Below, piece by piece: positions 45,801 through 54,667 of a stretch of 64,000 nt of DNA. Source of the DNA: Mesostigma viride (lineage: Eukaryota > Streptophyta > Mesostigmatophyceae > Mesostigmatales > Mesostigmataceae). The position numbers were made by a program, and so were the translations under genes. The stretch spans positions 2,018,564 through 2,082,563 of the forward strand of contig RPFO01000296.1 in the NCBI GenBank assembly GCA_009746045.1, in the 5' to 3' direction. The notes under the pieces were generated by a model. The model was given only the letters and a program-made list of their open reading frames with translations. It made no database searches and was not told where the DNA came from. Each line of letters begins with the position of its first letter. Position 1 is the first letter of the stretch.

Positions 45801-46693
45801 GGTACTTCTCGACCAAGTACGGAACCACCGGCTATCTCACGTCCAACTACAGCGCGACGGGCATCATCCAGGGCGCCAGCGGCCTCCTGGTCACCGGTAT
45901 CGTTAAGCCCATTACAAGCTTTTTGACCGCGACTGGAGGCTCGATCGGCACCGGCGATGCAGTCGGCACCACGATGAGCGCACCCTTCGCGAGCTACCCG
46001 AACAGCACCACCGCGGCAACAAACGTCGGCATGGTCGAGCTGCTCACGATCGGAGACCCGACCACGGCCGGGAAGTACCTCAGCGTGTGGGTGTGGCGCG
46101 GGGGCAAGATCCTGATGTTCAATGGCACCTCGTTCACCGAGACCAACACCGCAGTCGTAAGCACCAGCGAGTTTGTCTTGGGCATCTACCTGCACCCCAC
46201 CGACACCACGCCAAAGCTGTACATCAACGGCGCCCAGATCACGGATCTGCTGGCGTGGCGGACGATGGCCAACAACGCCACCGCCACTGTCAGCGTTGCC
46301 AACACCGGCGTGGTCCTGAGCTCCACGTCCACGGCTCGAGGCATCTATCTCGGCCCCAGGATGTCGTACGTGTCGGGCGCGACGATCAACGCCGCCTACA
46401 AGAACTGGCGCGTCATCGACACCTCCATCAACAGCATGACGGCTACACAGATCGCCAACACGCAGCTGTACAGGTACTCGAACGAGTACGACTCCGGCCC
46501 TATGACCGTGACGTACGGTTTCCGCATCGCGGACGACGAGACGCTGCAGATCGTGAAGACCCAGGGGTCCATGGCCAGTACGACGGACACGATGCTCGGT
46601 AACATCCTCCCCGCCAGCACACTCGTCAGCTCCCTCGGCGCCATCGGGTCCAGCACCGTGGACCCCGTTATGGATCTGACCAACAAGCGTTAA
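42872..46693 (+). CDS. Giant fibre-like protein with LamG-like modules
   Basis: 1273 residues. The N-terminal ~370 are Ser/Thr/Ala-rich with short G-N-x-x-V-x-G-T strands (GNLKVMGTIDG, GNMQVDGTLTTVNTT), as in phage and giant-virus tail or head fibres. The rest holds about three beta-sandwich domains resembling laminin-G/concanavalin folds, each with an x-x-V/I-(D/N)-G strand (FELFVDGVRC, FWYDGVEITL, LYINGAQITD). LamG folds often bind sugars, so host-cell attachment is plausible. No signal peptide. It heads a three-gene fibre cluster. Confidence 0.78.
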   Translation: MSTALSNLGTGRFHQVYSDQVSSDNQTSSSFAILSNTKIDLVPNVLNGNAVDAAVLPATGLATNEVIVHGNLKVMGTIDGAVSAGSAPTVDYTKNVSTTEAPNTLVASASNHLVLQAASTAKEVIVQDSKFVAHRPTTAITTTTVPTPDILAVRAERAGVADTQEFTLGLAYGDTGSTFLFSDGNSTSKTAWRGLIDSGANDMEIKSDAQMRVSADRLTTGEVRLGAGAGITLAPSIATPGADPATKVVVQSATVENTGVAATSETRGNHAYSIDATTIAAKRGVGNTTTGGNLWLTGDPTVTGSSVAVEQVKFVDSSVSTTNPSLALSAAANVSVLNDLVLTATDGDGGKIATKTGDLYLNPASGTLKVNGNMQVDGTLTTVNTTVQNAVVTEKTLRLAGTKNTVAVAWAFDGNSNLSSSTNVAMAPTNAAVTAGKLLLTANVSANGTANWVSPWPKNLESYEITFNVSFAGVPGAASSAKKLFSYGPLIGKLNVPASGSFGTITVDNGTITSTSSSSPIRTDGTVTNIKYKIVARRTYYATTALSTFELFVDGVRCISTTGDGIALLDLLATPAFVLGGDTFTCAVSYDDIRIELVTAPSNTVCDGGGLSVLGDGAVNSVACDRSITWQKGTTQEKGDYTGSYWQVKGGQLMLSRTIDTSLRKAPGSSILLSSLPAKTGTTTEPNLWKLAAYTGTGPYTTADSVSGLNLTYLSSGSGITGWLGEWFNDSVNSVTATGTSVTNYGSGTSGTFQGVTPVASEVTIPTGLQAACTRYVTLSDIETGTSTSGYGSWSVEAKVKTSAGSSNIWGIFTIGQDYSGGSNGNQILLYGQGSTLIIVTETSGNANRNLLIPTSALTAAFTAASVAYTSNPNSGSYHTYKILRKANATVGTVTTPSDVMQFWYDGVEITLTVGSNGITSSGAMLNVPIGSTGSNKNLMIGPTQRRDLDATSTLDYIRFRNESSVVAVPDHATQSGYFSTKYGTTGYLTSNYSATGIIQGASGLLVTGIVKPITSFLTATGGSIGTGDAVGTTMSAPFASYPNSTTAATNVGMVELLTIGDPTTAGKYLSVWVWRGGKILMFNGTSFTETNTAVVSTSEFVLGIYLHPTDTTPKLYINGAQITDLLAWRTMANNATATVSVANTGVVLSSTSTARGIYLGPRMSYVSGATINAAYKNWRVIDTSINSMTATQIANTQLYRYSNEYDSGPMTVTYGFRIADDETLQIVKTQGSMASTTDTMLGNILPASTLVSSLGAIGSSTVDPVMDLTNKR

Positions 46694-46754
46694 GGTGACA
46701 TATGTGTGCTTGTGCGAGGCTTTTTTTTTTAAGTGCGCTATGTAAACCCGCGTC

Positions 46755-47846
46755 ATGCCTCCCCCCATCGACCAAGCGGCCGGCAGGTTGTACTTCCGAT
46801 CCGTCCAGACCAAAGAGCTGGTCACCCTGTCCCAGGACTCGACGCAGAAAGGGTCCCTCAAGCTCGTCCAAGATGGCACCGACACGATTCTGCAGGCGAT
46901 ACAACCGAACGGGGATCTCGGCGCCAAGCTCACGATCGGCGCTGACCAGCTCACGATGGAATCTACCACGATCATCGATGGCGTGTCGACAACCAGAAAA
47001 GTGGGCGTCACCGCGCAAGGTGTAGTGGGATTGTCAGGGGGGAGTGGTGGTCTCACTGGGGCTGAGAGCGTTATAATGAATGCCAGTGCTGCCAAATTAA
47101 AGGGTCTCACCGCAGATACACAGTGGGTTGACCACGCAACCGCACAAATGCCAGTGCCCAAACACACGGTGTTGAGTTCTACCACTCGCGACCTGGTTCT
47201 CGCGGGGAACGGAGTGGTCAGCACGACAGTGTCCGACTCCCCAGCCTGCCACGTGGTGACTCTTGGCGAACTGCACGCATATGTAGGTGACGGGTCGGCT
47301 GTGGAAGGAGGGGACGCGGTGAGGGTGATCGGGCAACACCAGGTGGGCTTTTTTTCCGAGTTGGCCACCATCAACCTCGGCGTCCACCACAACGCCAGTT
47401 TCGGCGTAACGGGGTCGAGCACCACCCGCGGCAAAGTGTCGAGCACGTCTAACACCGACCTGTCCCTCGAATCAGGAAACCAGCTGAGGTTGAGGGGCGC
47501 CGACGTTGTAATAGACTCGCACGCATCGGTGAAGATATACCCGAACAAGGCGGCGTTCGTGCTGCCCGAGGACGAAACGAACAACCCTCACGGATGTCTA
47601 GAGATCGCCCACAGGGCCAGTGACCAGGCATCAGCCATCATATTGTCTACGCCGGCGGTGGCTGCCCCGGTGGACATCGTGGTGAAGCCCGCGACGGGCA
47701 ATTTTGGAGCCGAGGCGGAAACGTTCGAGCTGGGGTCTGGCGACGTGCGGTTCAAGTTCACGATCGTGGGCGGCCAGTTGCATGTCAAGAAACGCGTGCT
47801 GAGTTCCGGTCTCCCCGATAAAACGATCTGCGTCTTTGACGCGTGA
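46755..47846 (+). CDS. Fibre-like protein, second of cluster
   Basis: 363 residues. Gly/Thr/Ser/Val-rich and beta-rich throughout, with short repeated strands (DLGAKLTIGADQLTMEST, GVVSTTVSDS). It ends with FKFTIVGGQLHVKKRV, similar in style to trimeric fibre ends. No signal or anchor. Located 62 bp after the large fibre gene and 40 bp before the next, so the three may form one virion appendage. Confidence 0.7.
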   Translation: MPPPIDQAAGRLYFRSVQTKELVTLSQDSTQKGSLKLVQDGTDTILQAIQPNGDLGAKLTIGADQLTMESTTIIDGVSTTRKVGVTAQGVVGLSGGSGGLTGAESVIMNASAAKLKGLTADTQWVDHATAQMPVPKHTVLSSTTRDLVLAGNGVVSTTVSDSPACHVVTLGELHAYVGDGSAVEGGDAVRVIGQHQVGFFSELATINLGVHHNASFGVTGSSTTRGKVSSTSNTDLSLESGNQLRLRGADVVIDSHASVKIYPNKAAFVLPEDETNNPHGCLEIAHRASDQASAIILSTPAVAAPVDIVVKPATGNFGAEAETFELGSGDVRFKFTIVGGQLHVKKRVLSSGLPDKTICVFDA

Positions 47847-47886
47847 ATAAACATCCATCTATCTGTATATCCGGACGCGTGCGCCG

Positions 47887-48657
47887 ATGTCGTCCACTAA
47901 GACCATCGACAGGCTGGAGGTGAACAAGTCGATCACGTTCCCCGACCTGACCGCGCTGTCCTCCACGAACCCCTTCCCGCTCGGGCAGTTCGCCAAGTTC
48001 GTATCCACCACGAACGAGCTGGGCAACGAATGGCTGGAATGCAGGGTGTACGACCCTCGTAGCAAGGCATACGAACTGTTTTTTGCGATCGGAGAAGATA
48101 CGCAGACACCCCCGGAGGACACGTATCGATGGGACTTCGCGACCGACAAGGCCAGCGCGGTCGGCACGGCCACTATGACCGGCACCGGCACCGTGTCCGG
48201 CGGCGTGTTGAAGGAGGCCGGGACGCAGTTTGACGTGGTCACTCCTCCCGGCGTGACAGGCACCTTCTCGCTCATCATGAAGGTGCTGCCCCAGTTTGAC
48301 ATGTCCACCGTGACCGTGCTTACCGACATAATCCAGTACGGCGACATGCAGGTCCAGGCGGCGGCGGGTGGCATGCTGGCGTTCTCTGACGGCGTTCAAG
48401 CACCGATCATCGCGAATACCGTATTGCGCGCCAACCCGTTCACCCTGTGCATCACAATGAGCGGGGCGAACGCCAAGGTCTACGTGGACGGAGCGCTGGC
48501 CGCCTCTTCCACCAGCGGCCAGATCGGCGCGGTACCGCCGCAGCTCGTGCTGAGCGCCCCTTACCTAGCCACCGGAGGCAGTACATGGTACGACGATGTG
48601 AGAATAATAGCCAACGTGGCTCTCTCGGACAGTGAAGTGCTACTCTACGGCGCGTGA
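47887..48657 (+). CDS. Fibre-like protein with one LamG-like domain
   Basis: 256 residues. The N-terminal ~60 hold short strands (DRLEVNKSITFPDLTALSS), as at the start of a trimeric fibre. The rest matches the LamG/ConA-like pattern of the 42872 protein, including YRWDFATDKA and AKVYVDGALAAS, ending with STWYDDVRIIANVALSD. It is effectively a short version of the large fibre. Poly(A) signal AATAAAC begins just after the stop. Confidence 0.72.
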   Translation: MSSTKTIDRLEVNKSITFPDLTALSSTNPFPLGQFAKFVSTTNELGNEWLECRVYDPRSKAYELFFAIGEDTQTPPEDTYRWDFATDKASAVGTATMTGTGTVSGGVLKEAGTQFDVVTPPGVTGTFSLIMKVLPQFDMSTVTVLTDIIQYGDMQVQAAAGGMLAFSDGVQAPIIANTVLRANPFTLCITMSGANAKVYVDGALAASSTSGQIGAVPPQLVLSAPYLATGGSTWYDDVRIIANVALSDSEVLLYGA

Positions 48658-48719
48658 GAATAAACGTGTGAATTGATTGAAATCACTTTATTAAATATGT
48701 TTGTGTAATAAAGCTCGAC

Positions 48720-49283
48720 ATGTTGCTTAGGAAACTCGGTCTCAAATCTTCCAAGTCATGTTCCAAACCGGGCGCCAAGGAGGCGCTGAGAAACCTAACA
48801 CTGCAGGACCTGACCCCGTTCTCATTCGACGGGCACGTGTTCTCCCCCGCCAAGGTCGTGAGGGTGTACGACGGGGACACGGTGAAGGTGGCCGTTCTGT
48901 CCCCGTGGGACGATCTGCCGACGATGCTGACGATTAGGATGTGGGGCACGGACGCCGACGAGATCGCGCCGGGAATATACAAGCCCGACAGGGAGGCAAC
49001 CAAATTGCGCGCCATCAAGGCCCGGAACAGGCTCGTGCAGCTCACCACGGACGTTATCATCGACCTTGATGACGTGGAGAAGTCGATCAAGGACGTGCAG
49101 ACCATGATCGACACCGTGAACCAGAAGCTCATCACCGTCCAGTGCCGCGGGTTCGACTGTTTCGGCCGCGTTTTGGGCGTGCTGTACAACCAAGACGGGA
49201 CGTGCATCAACAAGGTGCTGATGGACGAGGAGCTGGTCAACATCCAGCCGACGACGCAGAGGCGCAAGGGGGTGGTGCTTTGA
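48720..49283 (+). CDS. Staphylococcal-nuclease-like (SNase) protein
   Basis: 187 residues. The SNase core spans ~45-185. VRVYDGDTVKV (48-58) holds the metal-binding Asp. IRMWGTDADE holds Arg73 and the acidic pair, and FDCFGRVLGVLY carries the second arginine region. This order matches calcium-dependent thermonucleases that cut DNA and RNA. A ~35-residue helical insertion sits between the second and third motifs. There is no signal peptide, so it would act inside the cell or virion. Role could be host DNA degradation or repair. Confidence 0.85.
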   Translation: MLLRKLGLKSSKSCSKPGAKEALRNLTLQDLTPFSFDGHVFSPAKVVRVYDGDTVKVAVLSPWDDLPTMLTIRMWGTDADEIAPGIYKPDREATKLRAIKARNRLVQLTTDVIIDLDDVEKSIKDVQTMIDTVNQKLITVQCRGFDCFGRVLGVLYNQDGTCINKVLMDEELVNIQPTTQRRKGVVL

Positions 49284-49299
49284 TTCTGGCGCCCGAGCG

Positions 49300-50571
49300 T
49301 CACAGGTCCATCACCACCTTGGTGGGGTCGACGGCGGCCGCCGCCTTCTTCCCCCCGCCCCTCTTCCTCTGTCGTTTCTTAGCCGTGTCCATCTGCACCG
49401 TGCGTATATCGTCCCCCTGAACGGACGCGTCATCGTACGCGCTCTCCCCCCCGTCGTCGATCACGTTCACCACGCCCCCCCTCGGCGGGGTGGGCGGCAT
49501 GGCCTCCTGCACCACCCTGTCCATGTTCACCGGCGGGGACACGTCCGGCCTGTACAGCACGGGCCCGCGCATCACGTACCCGCCCCCGTTCGAGTCGGAG
49601 GGCTCCCTCGCGGCCTGCTGCGGGGGAGGGGGCGCTGACGGGGGCGCCGCGGCGGCCTCCTGCTTGGATATCATCATCTTCACGATGCTCTTCATCAGCT
49701 CCGGGTCCGTCTTCGCGATCTCGCTCATCGACGGCAGCCCCGAGCTCGCGAACGAAGCGGACATATGGAACATCATCGCGGACCCGCCCAGCATCAGCAT
49801 CAGCTCCATCTCCGGCGGCATCGACACGCGGTGCCGGTGCTTGTCGTACAGCCGCTCGAACACCCCGTCGTAGTCGGTGACGTTCGCCAGTATGCTCTCC
49901 GACCACCCGTCCAGCTTCAGGCCTATGGGGTCGTACCGGGTGTTGAAGAACTGGAACGCGGACGTGGTGGCCACGAGCATCTGACGCATGGTGTTGATGG
50001 CGTTCTTGGTCTCTATGGAGCGCGCCACCTTGTCGTACTCGAACCGCATCTCGTCGATGTCCGCGCGCATGTCGAAGTTGGGCACGCTGAAACCCTTCTC
50101 CTTGTACCTGTGCAGCTTGTGCAGGATGTCCATCTTCTCCGCGTGGATCTCCTGCGGGCTCTTCCTCGGCATAACGCACGCCTCGTCGTCCACCACGTCC
50201 TCGCCGTAATGCATGTCGTCCCCCTCGAACCCCCCCTCGTCGCCGTACCCGTCGAAGTCGTCGTACTCGTCGAACTCGAAGCCGCTGTCCGGCTGGGCGG
50301 GCTGCACCGGGGGCGGCGCGAACACCGACTTGGTCTTCTTCGGGTTCGCGAGCATGTCGAACATGTCGTCCCTGCCCGCCCCCTTCTTCCCGCCCTTCTT
50401 GTGCTTGCTCTTCTTCGAGTGCGACGGTGCCGCGACGGGTCCGGGCCAGTCGTCCTCGTCCACGATCTCCACGTTGTCCATCACCCCCCCTCTGACCATC
50501 GGGGCGCTCACGCGGCCGTCCGCGCCGTCGTCCGCCTCCTCGATCTCCACGGGTATCAGTTTCGTCGACAT
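49300..50571 (-). CDS. Conserved NCLDV virion-type protein
   Basis: 423 residues. The N-terminal ~145 are acidic, disordered and Lys/Asp-rich. Residues ~150-310 are a well-ordered helical block (KMDILHKLHRYKEKGFSVPN, FNTRYDPIGLKLDGWSESI, MELMLMLGGSAMMFHM) that I recognise as a family widespread in algal and amoebal large viruses, usually virion-associated. The hydrophobic LMLMLGGSAMMFH helix may insert in a membrane. The C-terminal ~110 residues are Pro/Ala-rich and basic. Confidence 0.78.
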   Translation of the reverse strand: MSTKLIPVEIEEADDGADGRVSAPMVRGGVMDNVEIVDEDDWPGPVAAPSHSKKSKHKKGGKKGAGRDDMFDMLANPKKTKSVFAPPPVQPAQPDSGFEFDEYDDFDGYGDEGGFEGDDMHYGEDVVDDEACVMPRKSPQEIHAEKMDILHKLHRYKEKGFSVPNFDMRADIDEMRFEYDKVARSIETKNAINTMRQMLVATTSAFQFFNTRYDPIGLKLDGWSESILANVTDYDGVFERLYDKHRHRVSMPPEMELMLMLGGSAMMFHMSASFASSGLPSMSEIAKTDPELMKSIVKMMISKQEAAAAPPSAPPPPQQAAREPSDSNGGGYVMRGPVLYRPDVSPPVNMDRVVQEAMPPTPPRGGVVNVIDDGGESAYDDASVQGDDIRTVQMDTAKKRQRKRGGGKKAAAAVDPTKVVMDL

Positions 50572-50687
50572 CTGTACTATGCGCGCTGATTTGAGCTCGG
50601 ACCGAAGCGCACGGTGTGTATCTAGTTAGGAATTTCCAGTTGTCGGCCAACCGACAACTTCAGGATTGCCTTTCCATCGCGCATCGG

Positions 50688-51623
50688 TCACTCCAACAAC
50701 ATCATGTCCCCCGTGCCGGGGTGCGCGGGGGTGAACCCGGGCGACACCCCGCTGTCGATCAGCATGTAGTACGTCATGAACGCCTCCAGCCACGCCAGCC
50801 GCTGTCTCCGCGCCCCGTCGGGGGACTTGTCGCTGCCCTCCTCGGTCCTCACCATGCGGATGCACGTGTCCGCGGTGGTGGCGCCGGCGTGGGAGTCCAG
50901 CGCCCGCAGCTGGCGAATGTACATCCGCCACTGGGGCATGTAGTCCACCGCGATGATGGCCAGCGTCTCCGCGTCGGCCGCCTCGCCCCCCGTGATGTCC
51001 ACCATGCTAGACACCAGGTCGGCGGCGATCCTGTCCAGCCCCACCAGCAGCGACTCGTGGTCGCGCATGGCCTTCACCACCTCCGGGTGCTGGTAGATGT
51101 ACAGCGTCGAGTGGCGCTGGAACCCGAGACTCCGCACCTGCTTGTCCAGCCTCCACAGGTCCACGGGCGTGAAGGGGAACCTGGTGGCGGGGTCCTCGAA
51201 CCGCCCGGACGCGATGATGTACTCCGCCAGTTTGACCGCGTCGAACCCCACCACCTGCCGCGTGGGGCGCACGAACTTGAACACGCGCTCCCTCGACGGC
51301 AGCGCGTCCATCGTGATGGGGTCCTCCTTGTTGGACACCCTCACGGCCAGGAAATGGGCCAGCGTCCTCTTGGCGCGGGCGTAGGGCAGCACCGTCCGCC
51401 GCGCCCACCGCTGGATGCGGATGGCCTGCTGGTTGCAGTACACGGCGCACTCGAGCTCTCGTAACGTGGCGTCCCTGAACGGACGCAGCCCCTGCATGAG
51501 CGCTATCCTCCGCAGCGTGTCGCGCTTGGTCTTCTTGCCGTAGTAGTTGGCGGGGATGGCGGATGCCGCCCGCACGCTGAGCCGAACGTCCTTGACGCCC
51601 ACGGCCACGCGAAAGTGCTTCAT
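50688..51623 (-). CDS. Protein with U-box/RING-like central domain
   Basis: 311 residues from MKHFRVAVGV; an upstream ATG adds 15 residues with no support. The middle (EDPITMDALP, FKFVRP, VVGFDAVKLAEYIIASGRFEDPATR, PFTPVDLWRLD) follows the order of a U-box (DPIT, hydrophobic strand, helix, DPxTxxPF), an E2-binding fold of ubiquitin ligases. Metal ligands are absent, as in U-boxes. The flanks are helical and basic. Together with the JAMM gene it hints at ubiquitin control; activity is inferred, not shown. Confidence 0.65.
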   Translation of the reverse strand: MKHFRVAVGVKDVRLSVRAASAIPANYYGKKTKRDTLRRIALMQGLRPFRDATLRELECAVYCNQQAIRIQRWARRTVLPYARAKRTLAHFLAVRVSNKEDPITMDALPSRERVFKFVRPTRQVVGFDAVKLAEYIIASGRFEDPATRFPFTPVDLWRLDKQVRSLGFQRHSTLYIYQHPEVVKAMRDHESLLVGLDRIAADLVSSMVDITGGEAADAETLAIIAVDYMPQWRMYIRQLRALDSHAGATTADTCIRMVRTEEGSDKSPDGARRQRLAWLEAFMTYYMLIDSGVSPGFTPAHPGTGDMMLLE

Positions 51624-51737
51624 CCCTACCGGTACGTCCACACAATCCGGACGCGGACGTATCCACACCGCCCTGTGGTGAGAAATTGCCGCTGGGTTGC
51701 CGGCCCCGGTATTTATAGGCGCCCGCTGCCTGATCCG

Positions 51738-52157
51738 CTATTCGGCAGCGACCTTGACGTGGCACGCGACACACAAGAGGCGTCTCCACAGGGGCGGGGG
51801 TGGGGTCGGCAGTCGCAGCCCCACGCTCTCGTGCAGTGTCACGTCGATGTCGGCGATCTTGCACACTCTCAGGATGTGGTCCAGCTTGTCTGGCGTCACG
51901 TTCGCGGACCGAGCGGTACGGAACAGGTGCAGCTCCTTGCGGTGGGCGGGGTGATCCTTACCGTACGAGATGAGCTGGCCCACGCCGCACATCCAGTTGC
52001 CCCACTCCTTCACCTCGACGATCCTGCCCCTCGCGTCGTCCAGGACGTCTATCTTCCCCCCCGTACAAACCACCTCGCGCCTGCCCCCCCACTCTGCGAC
52101 GTAGGCCGACTGGACGTCCTTTTCTTTGACGGCGAGACGCATTTGATAGTATGACAC
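51738..52157 (-). CDS. Stand-alone PD-(D/E)XK-like nuclease
   Basis: 139 residues (an ATG five codons in is equally possible). The core carries KIDVL (D37), IVEVKE (E48-V-K50) and VGQLISYG (Q61), aligning with the C-terminal domain of the KilA-N fusion at 11775 with identical D to E spacing of 11. Such cores cleave DNA with a divalent metal. The tail has a CVACHV end. Without a DNA-binding domain of its own it may act with a partner. It is divergent from the KilA/BRO-like gene at 52275. Confidence 0.75.
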   Translation of the reverse strand: MSYYQMRLAVKEKDVQSAYVAEWGGRREVVCTGGKIDVLDDARGRIVEVKEWGNWMCGVGQLISYGKDHPAHRKELHLFRTARSANVTPDKLDHILRVCKIADIDVTLHESVGLRLPTPPPPLWRRLLCVACHVKVAAE

Positions 52158-52274
52158 CTTGTTTTGTCGTTCGTGAACGCGGTGTTTATTTGAGACCGCC
52201 GTCCAACAGGAGCCGGAGAACAGGTGGCGCGCTTATATCAGGGGATAACATTTCTCCGCCACTAGTAAACGGCC

Positions 52275-53186
52275 ATGGCGTCCCAGGCGCTAGTGAGGTA
52301 CCTGCAGCCCTCGCGCGAGGTGCCGGGGGATGACCCGTTCGCGAACAAGATGCGAGTGACGCCCGACGGCATGATTTCGAGGGTAGACGTCGTCAAGTGC
52401 GTGCTCTTCATGAACGATAACGGTTCCTTCCAGGAGAAAGCCAATCAGATGGCGAGCAATGCCTTAGCACGCCTCGAGAAGCAGTACCCAGAGGTGTCAT
52501 CTGGATGCATATACTTCAAATTCCCTGGTGCTGGCCAGCGAGACACCCCTGTCAGCGACCGAGCTGGAATCATCAGGATCGTCCAGCTGCTGCCGGGCAG
52601 GAGGGCCGCGTCATTCCGCGACAAGCTGGCGACGCTGTTCGAGCGGTACCTCGACGCCGACCGGTCCCTGGCCGACGATATCTACGCCCGCGCCGACGCC
52701 AGGGACTCACAGTTGAAGGACGACAAGCGCGTGAAGTGCTGCGAGTCCACAAAGGGCCACATGCAGGCGGTGAAGGAGAGCGGAGCCCCCTCTCTGGCGT
52801 CAAACCCGGGCAGGGTGTACGCGCACATCAACGAGGTACAGAACCACACGGCCACCGGGATGCACACCCGCGAGATCCGCGAGCTGCACCAGATGAAGAA
52901 GAGCGACTCGACGCGCGACTACCTCACCGAGAGCGTCTGCGCCGGCATAGACCTGATGAACATCCTCAACAGGAACGCCATATCCAGGGGCGAGGACCCC
53001 TCCGCCAGCATCGACAACATAGGCAGGGAGTTTTTCCCCGTATTCGAGCGCCTTAAGATGCATGAGGAAGCTAGTAAACCGCAGCCCAGGTCGTTCGCGC
53101 TGGCCAATAAGAGCAAGAGAGAAGAGTACAACGCCCGACAGAAGCTTGTCGCGGAAACCCCAACCAGGAAGCGGATTTGTTCGTGA
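52275..53186 (+). CDS. KilA/BRO-like putative DNA-binding protein, paralog 2
   Basis: 303 residues. It carries the same start (ALVRYLQPS), the PFANKMRVTPDG segment, the FKFPGAGQRDTPV core and the RIVQLLPGRRAASFR and ERYLDADRSLAD helices as the gene at 5103. It adds ~10 residues between the N-terminal helix and the core. The C-terminal half is charged and helical, ends in a basic stretch (TRKRICS) and is related to the other two. AATAAAG follows the stop. Confidence 0.75.
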   Translation: MASQALVRYLQPSREVPGDDPFANKMRVTPDGMISRVDVVKCVLFMNDNGSFQEKANQMASNALARLEKQYPEVSSGCIYFKFPGAGQRDTPVSDRAGIIRIVQLLPGRRAASFRDKLATLFERYLDADRSLADDIYARADARDSQLKDDKRVKCCESTKGHMQAVKESGAPSLASNPGRVYAHINEVQNHTATGMHTREIRELHQMKKSDSTRDYLTESVCAGIDLMNILNRNAISRGEDPSASIDNIGREFFPVFERLKMHEEASKPQPRSFALANKSKREEYNARQKLVAETPTRKRICS

Positions 53187-53374
53187 TCGTGCATTATTAA
53201 TAAAGCGTTTTCCCAATCCCCATTTTTTTCTTTGACCATGTATATAAAAAAAGAAGCCGACCAGCGGGGGGCGGTGGCAGCCGCCAGCGAGCGACAAGAC
53301 CGCCGTTAATCATAGTGCCCCGAAAAGTGACCTTAAAAAATACCCCCGCGCATCGGTGAAGACATTTAAATCAG

Positions 53375-54604
53375 TCAAGACACGTAAACATGCGAAACCT
53401 CTTCCACCACCGTATACGGGACGTCTTTCGGGCAAATTTGGTGTATCGAGATGGAGGACGAGGCCCGACCGCTGTCGTAGTACTCTTCGTCGCGTTTGAT
53501 TTCCACGGTGTACTTGAAATTGCGACTCAACATGATGGCGGTTTCTCCCCGCAACATGAAGAGGGAGATGCATCTGAATCCGGGGGGGAGATGCAAGACA
53601 CGCATTGTTTGGCCGTTTAACGCCGACTTTGGCGGCGCCAGATGACAGAGCAGCACGTTGTTGTTGGTGTGCTCGCCAGCGCTGCGGGGTCCGCTCAGGT
53701 CGTTGAGGCCTTCGGTATCCGGATATAGATACACGATCATCGGTGTGACGAGAGGCGGTGCCTCTTCCAGTGCTTTATCTACGAATTTCAAGTAATGCGG
53801 AAGGACCAGATTGTTCACGGTGTCCCGAGTCATCAGCCTTATGATCCAGTTCAACAACCGAGTGGCGAACGCTCCCTTCTTGTCGTTTCCAGCGTCGCCT
53901 AACCATCTAAACAACGTCGGGGTGTCTTCCAGGGTCCAGGAAGTTTCCGTCTCTCTTATTTTGTCCGCAAAGTCCATGTTTACATTTTGTGGCGTATTAT
54001 TTCCCGCTTTGTCCATCGAGTCGACGTCCTCGAGGTTGACCGGGCCCAGTTTTTTTTCCCGGATCAAAGACCACACGACCCCCGCCAGAGGGTGCAGATA
54101 AGGTTGTGTTGTCGAAAAATAATGCATGTATTGCCCTCTCAACGCGCCCTTGTGCTTATAGTCCAGAAAATGCACGATGGCACTGTGCGGGTCGCCGCGC
54201 AAGTTGACGCAATTGAACGGGGCACTCGGACCGATTTGTTGGAGTATTTGGGCCTGGTGGCGCGAGAAAGTTGCTAGGTAGTTGCCAGACGCCAACACCC
54301 AGTCGGCATTCACAACGGAGCCGTGGAGCCAATTCCAGGGGCCTCCGACTAATTCTCGCATCCAAGGACGCAGGGCCGTGTTAAAAGTCACATGTATACC
54401 AGTACTCTCCACGCCATCTGGCTCCCTAGCGGACTCCGTGATAGACGGCCCTTGTATGTGGTCGTAACGGAGAAAATCGGGATGATAGATAACTAACGTC
54501 GCATCTCCGACCGCGAACGGCATGAGGGACACGGGCGTTCGCCCCTCGCAAAAGTCCGCCTGCGTCTTCGACCCGTACTTCACCATCTCCGCGCGGTGCA
54601 TCAA
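53375..54604 (-). CDS. Unknown 409-residue protein
   Basis: 409 residues. A mixed alpha/beta protein without signal, anchor or recognised motif; noticeable stretches are VGDATLVIYHPDFLRYDHIQ, VTFNTALRPWMRELVGGPW and FRCISLFMLRGETAIML. Codon use is less GC-biased than most neighbours, suggesting an accessory gene. The ATG could be at 54604 or five codons later. It is divergent from the small gene at 54668. Confidence 0.7.
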   Translation of the reverse strand: MMHRAEMVKYGSKTQADFCEGRTPVSLMPFAVGDATLVIYHPDFLRYDHIQGPSITESAREPDGVESTGIHVTFNTALRPWMRELVGGPWNWLHGSVVNADWVLASGNYLATFSRHQAQILQQIGPSAPFNCVNLRGDPHSAIVHFLDYKHKGALRGQYMHYFSTTQPYLHPLAGVVWSLIREKKLGPVNLEDVDSMDKAGNNTPQNVNMDFADKIRETETSWTLEDTPTLFRWLGDAGNDKKGAFATRLLNWIIRLMTRDTVNNLVLPHYLKFVDKALEEAPPLVTPMIVYLYPDTEGLNDLSGPRSAGEHTNNNVLLCHLAPPKSALNGQTMRVLHLPPGFRCISLFMLRGETAIMLSRNFKYTVEIKRDEEYYDSGRASSSISIHQICPKDVPYTVVEEVSHVYVS

Positions 54605-54667
54605 CTCTGCATGCGGTTTTATTTGGCCCGCGCTTCCGTTCGGTCGTTTTATTTGACAGCAACCTGT

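Noticed and set aside
45443-47584. 713-codon antisense frame across two fibre genes
   Set aside because: It spans the gap between two real plus-strand genes and is an artefact of their codon bias.
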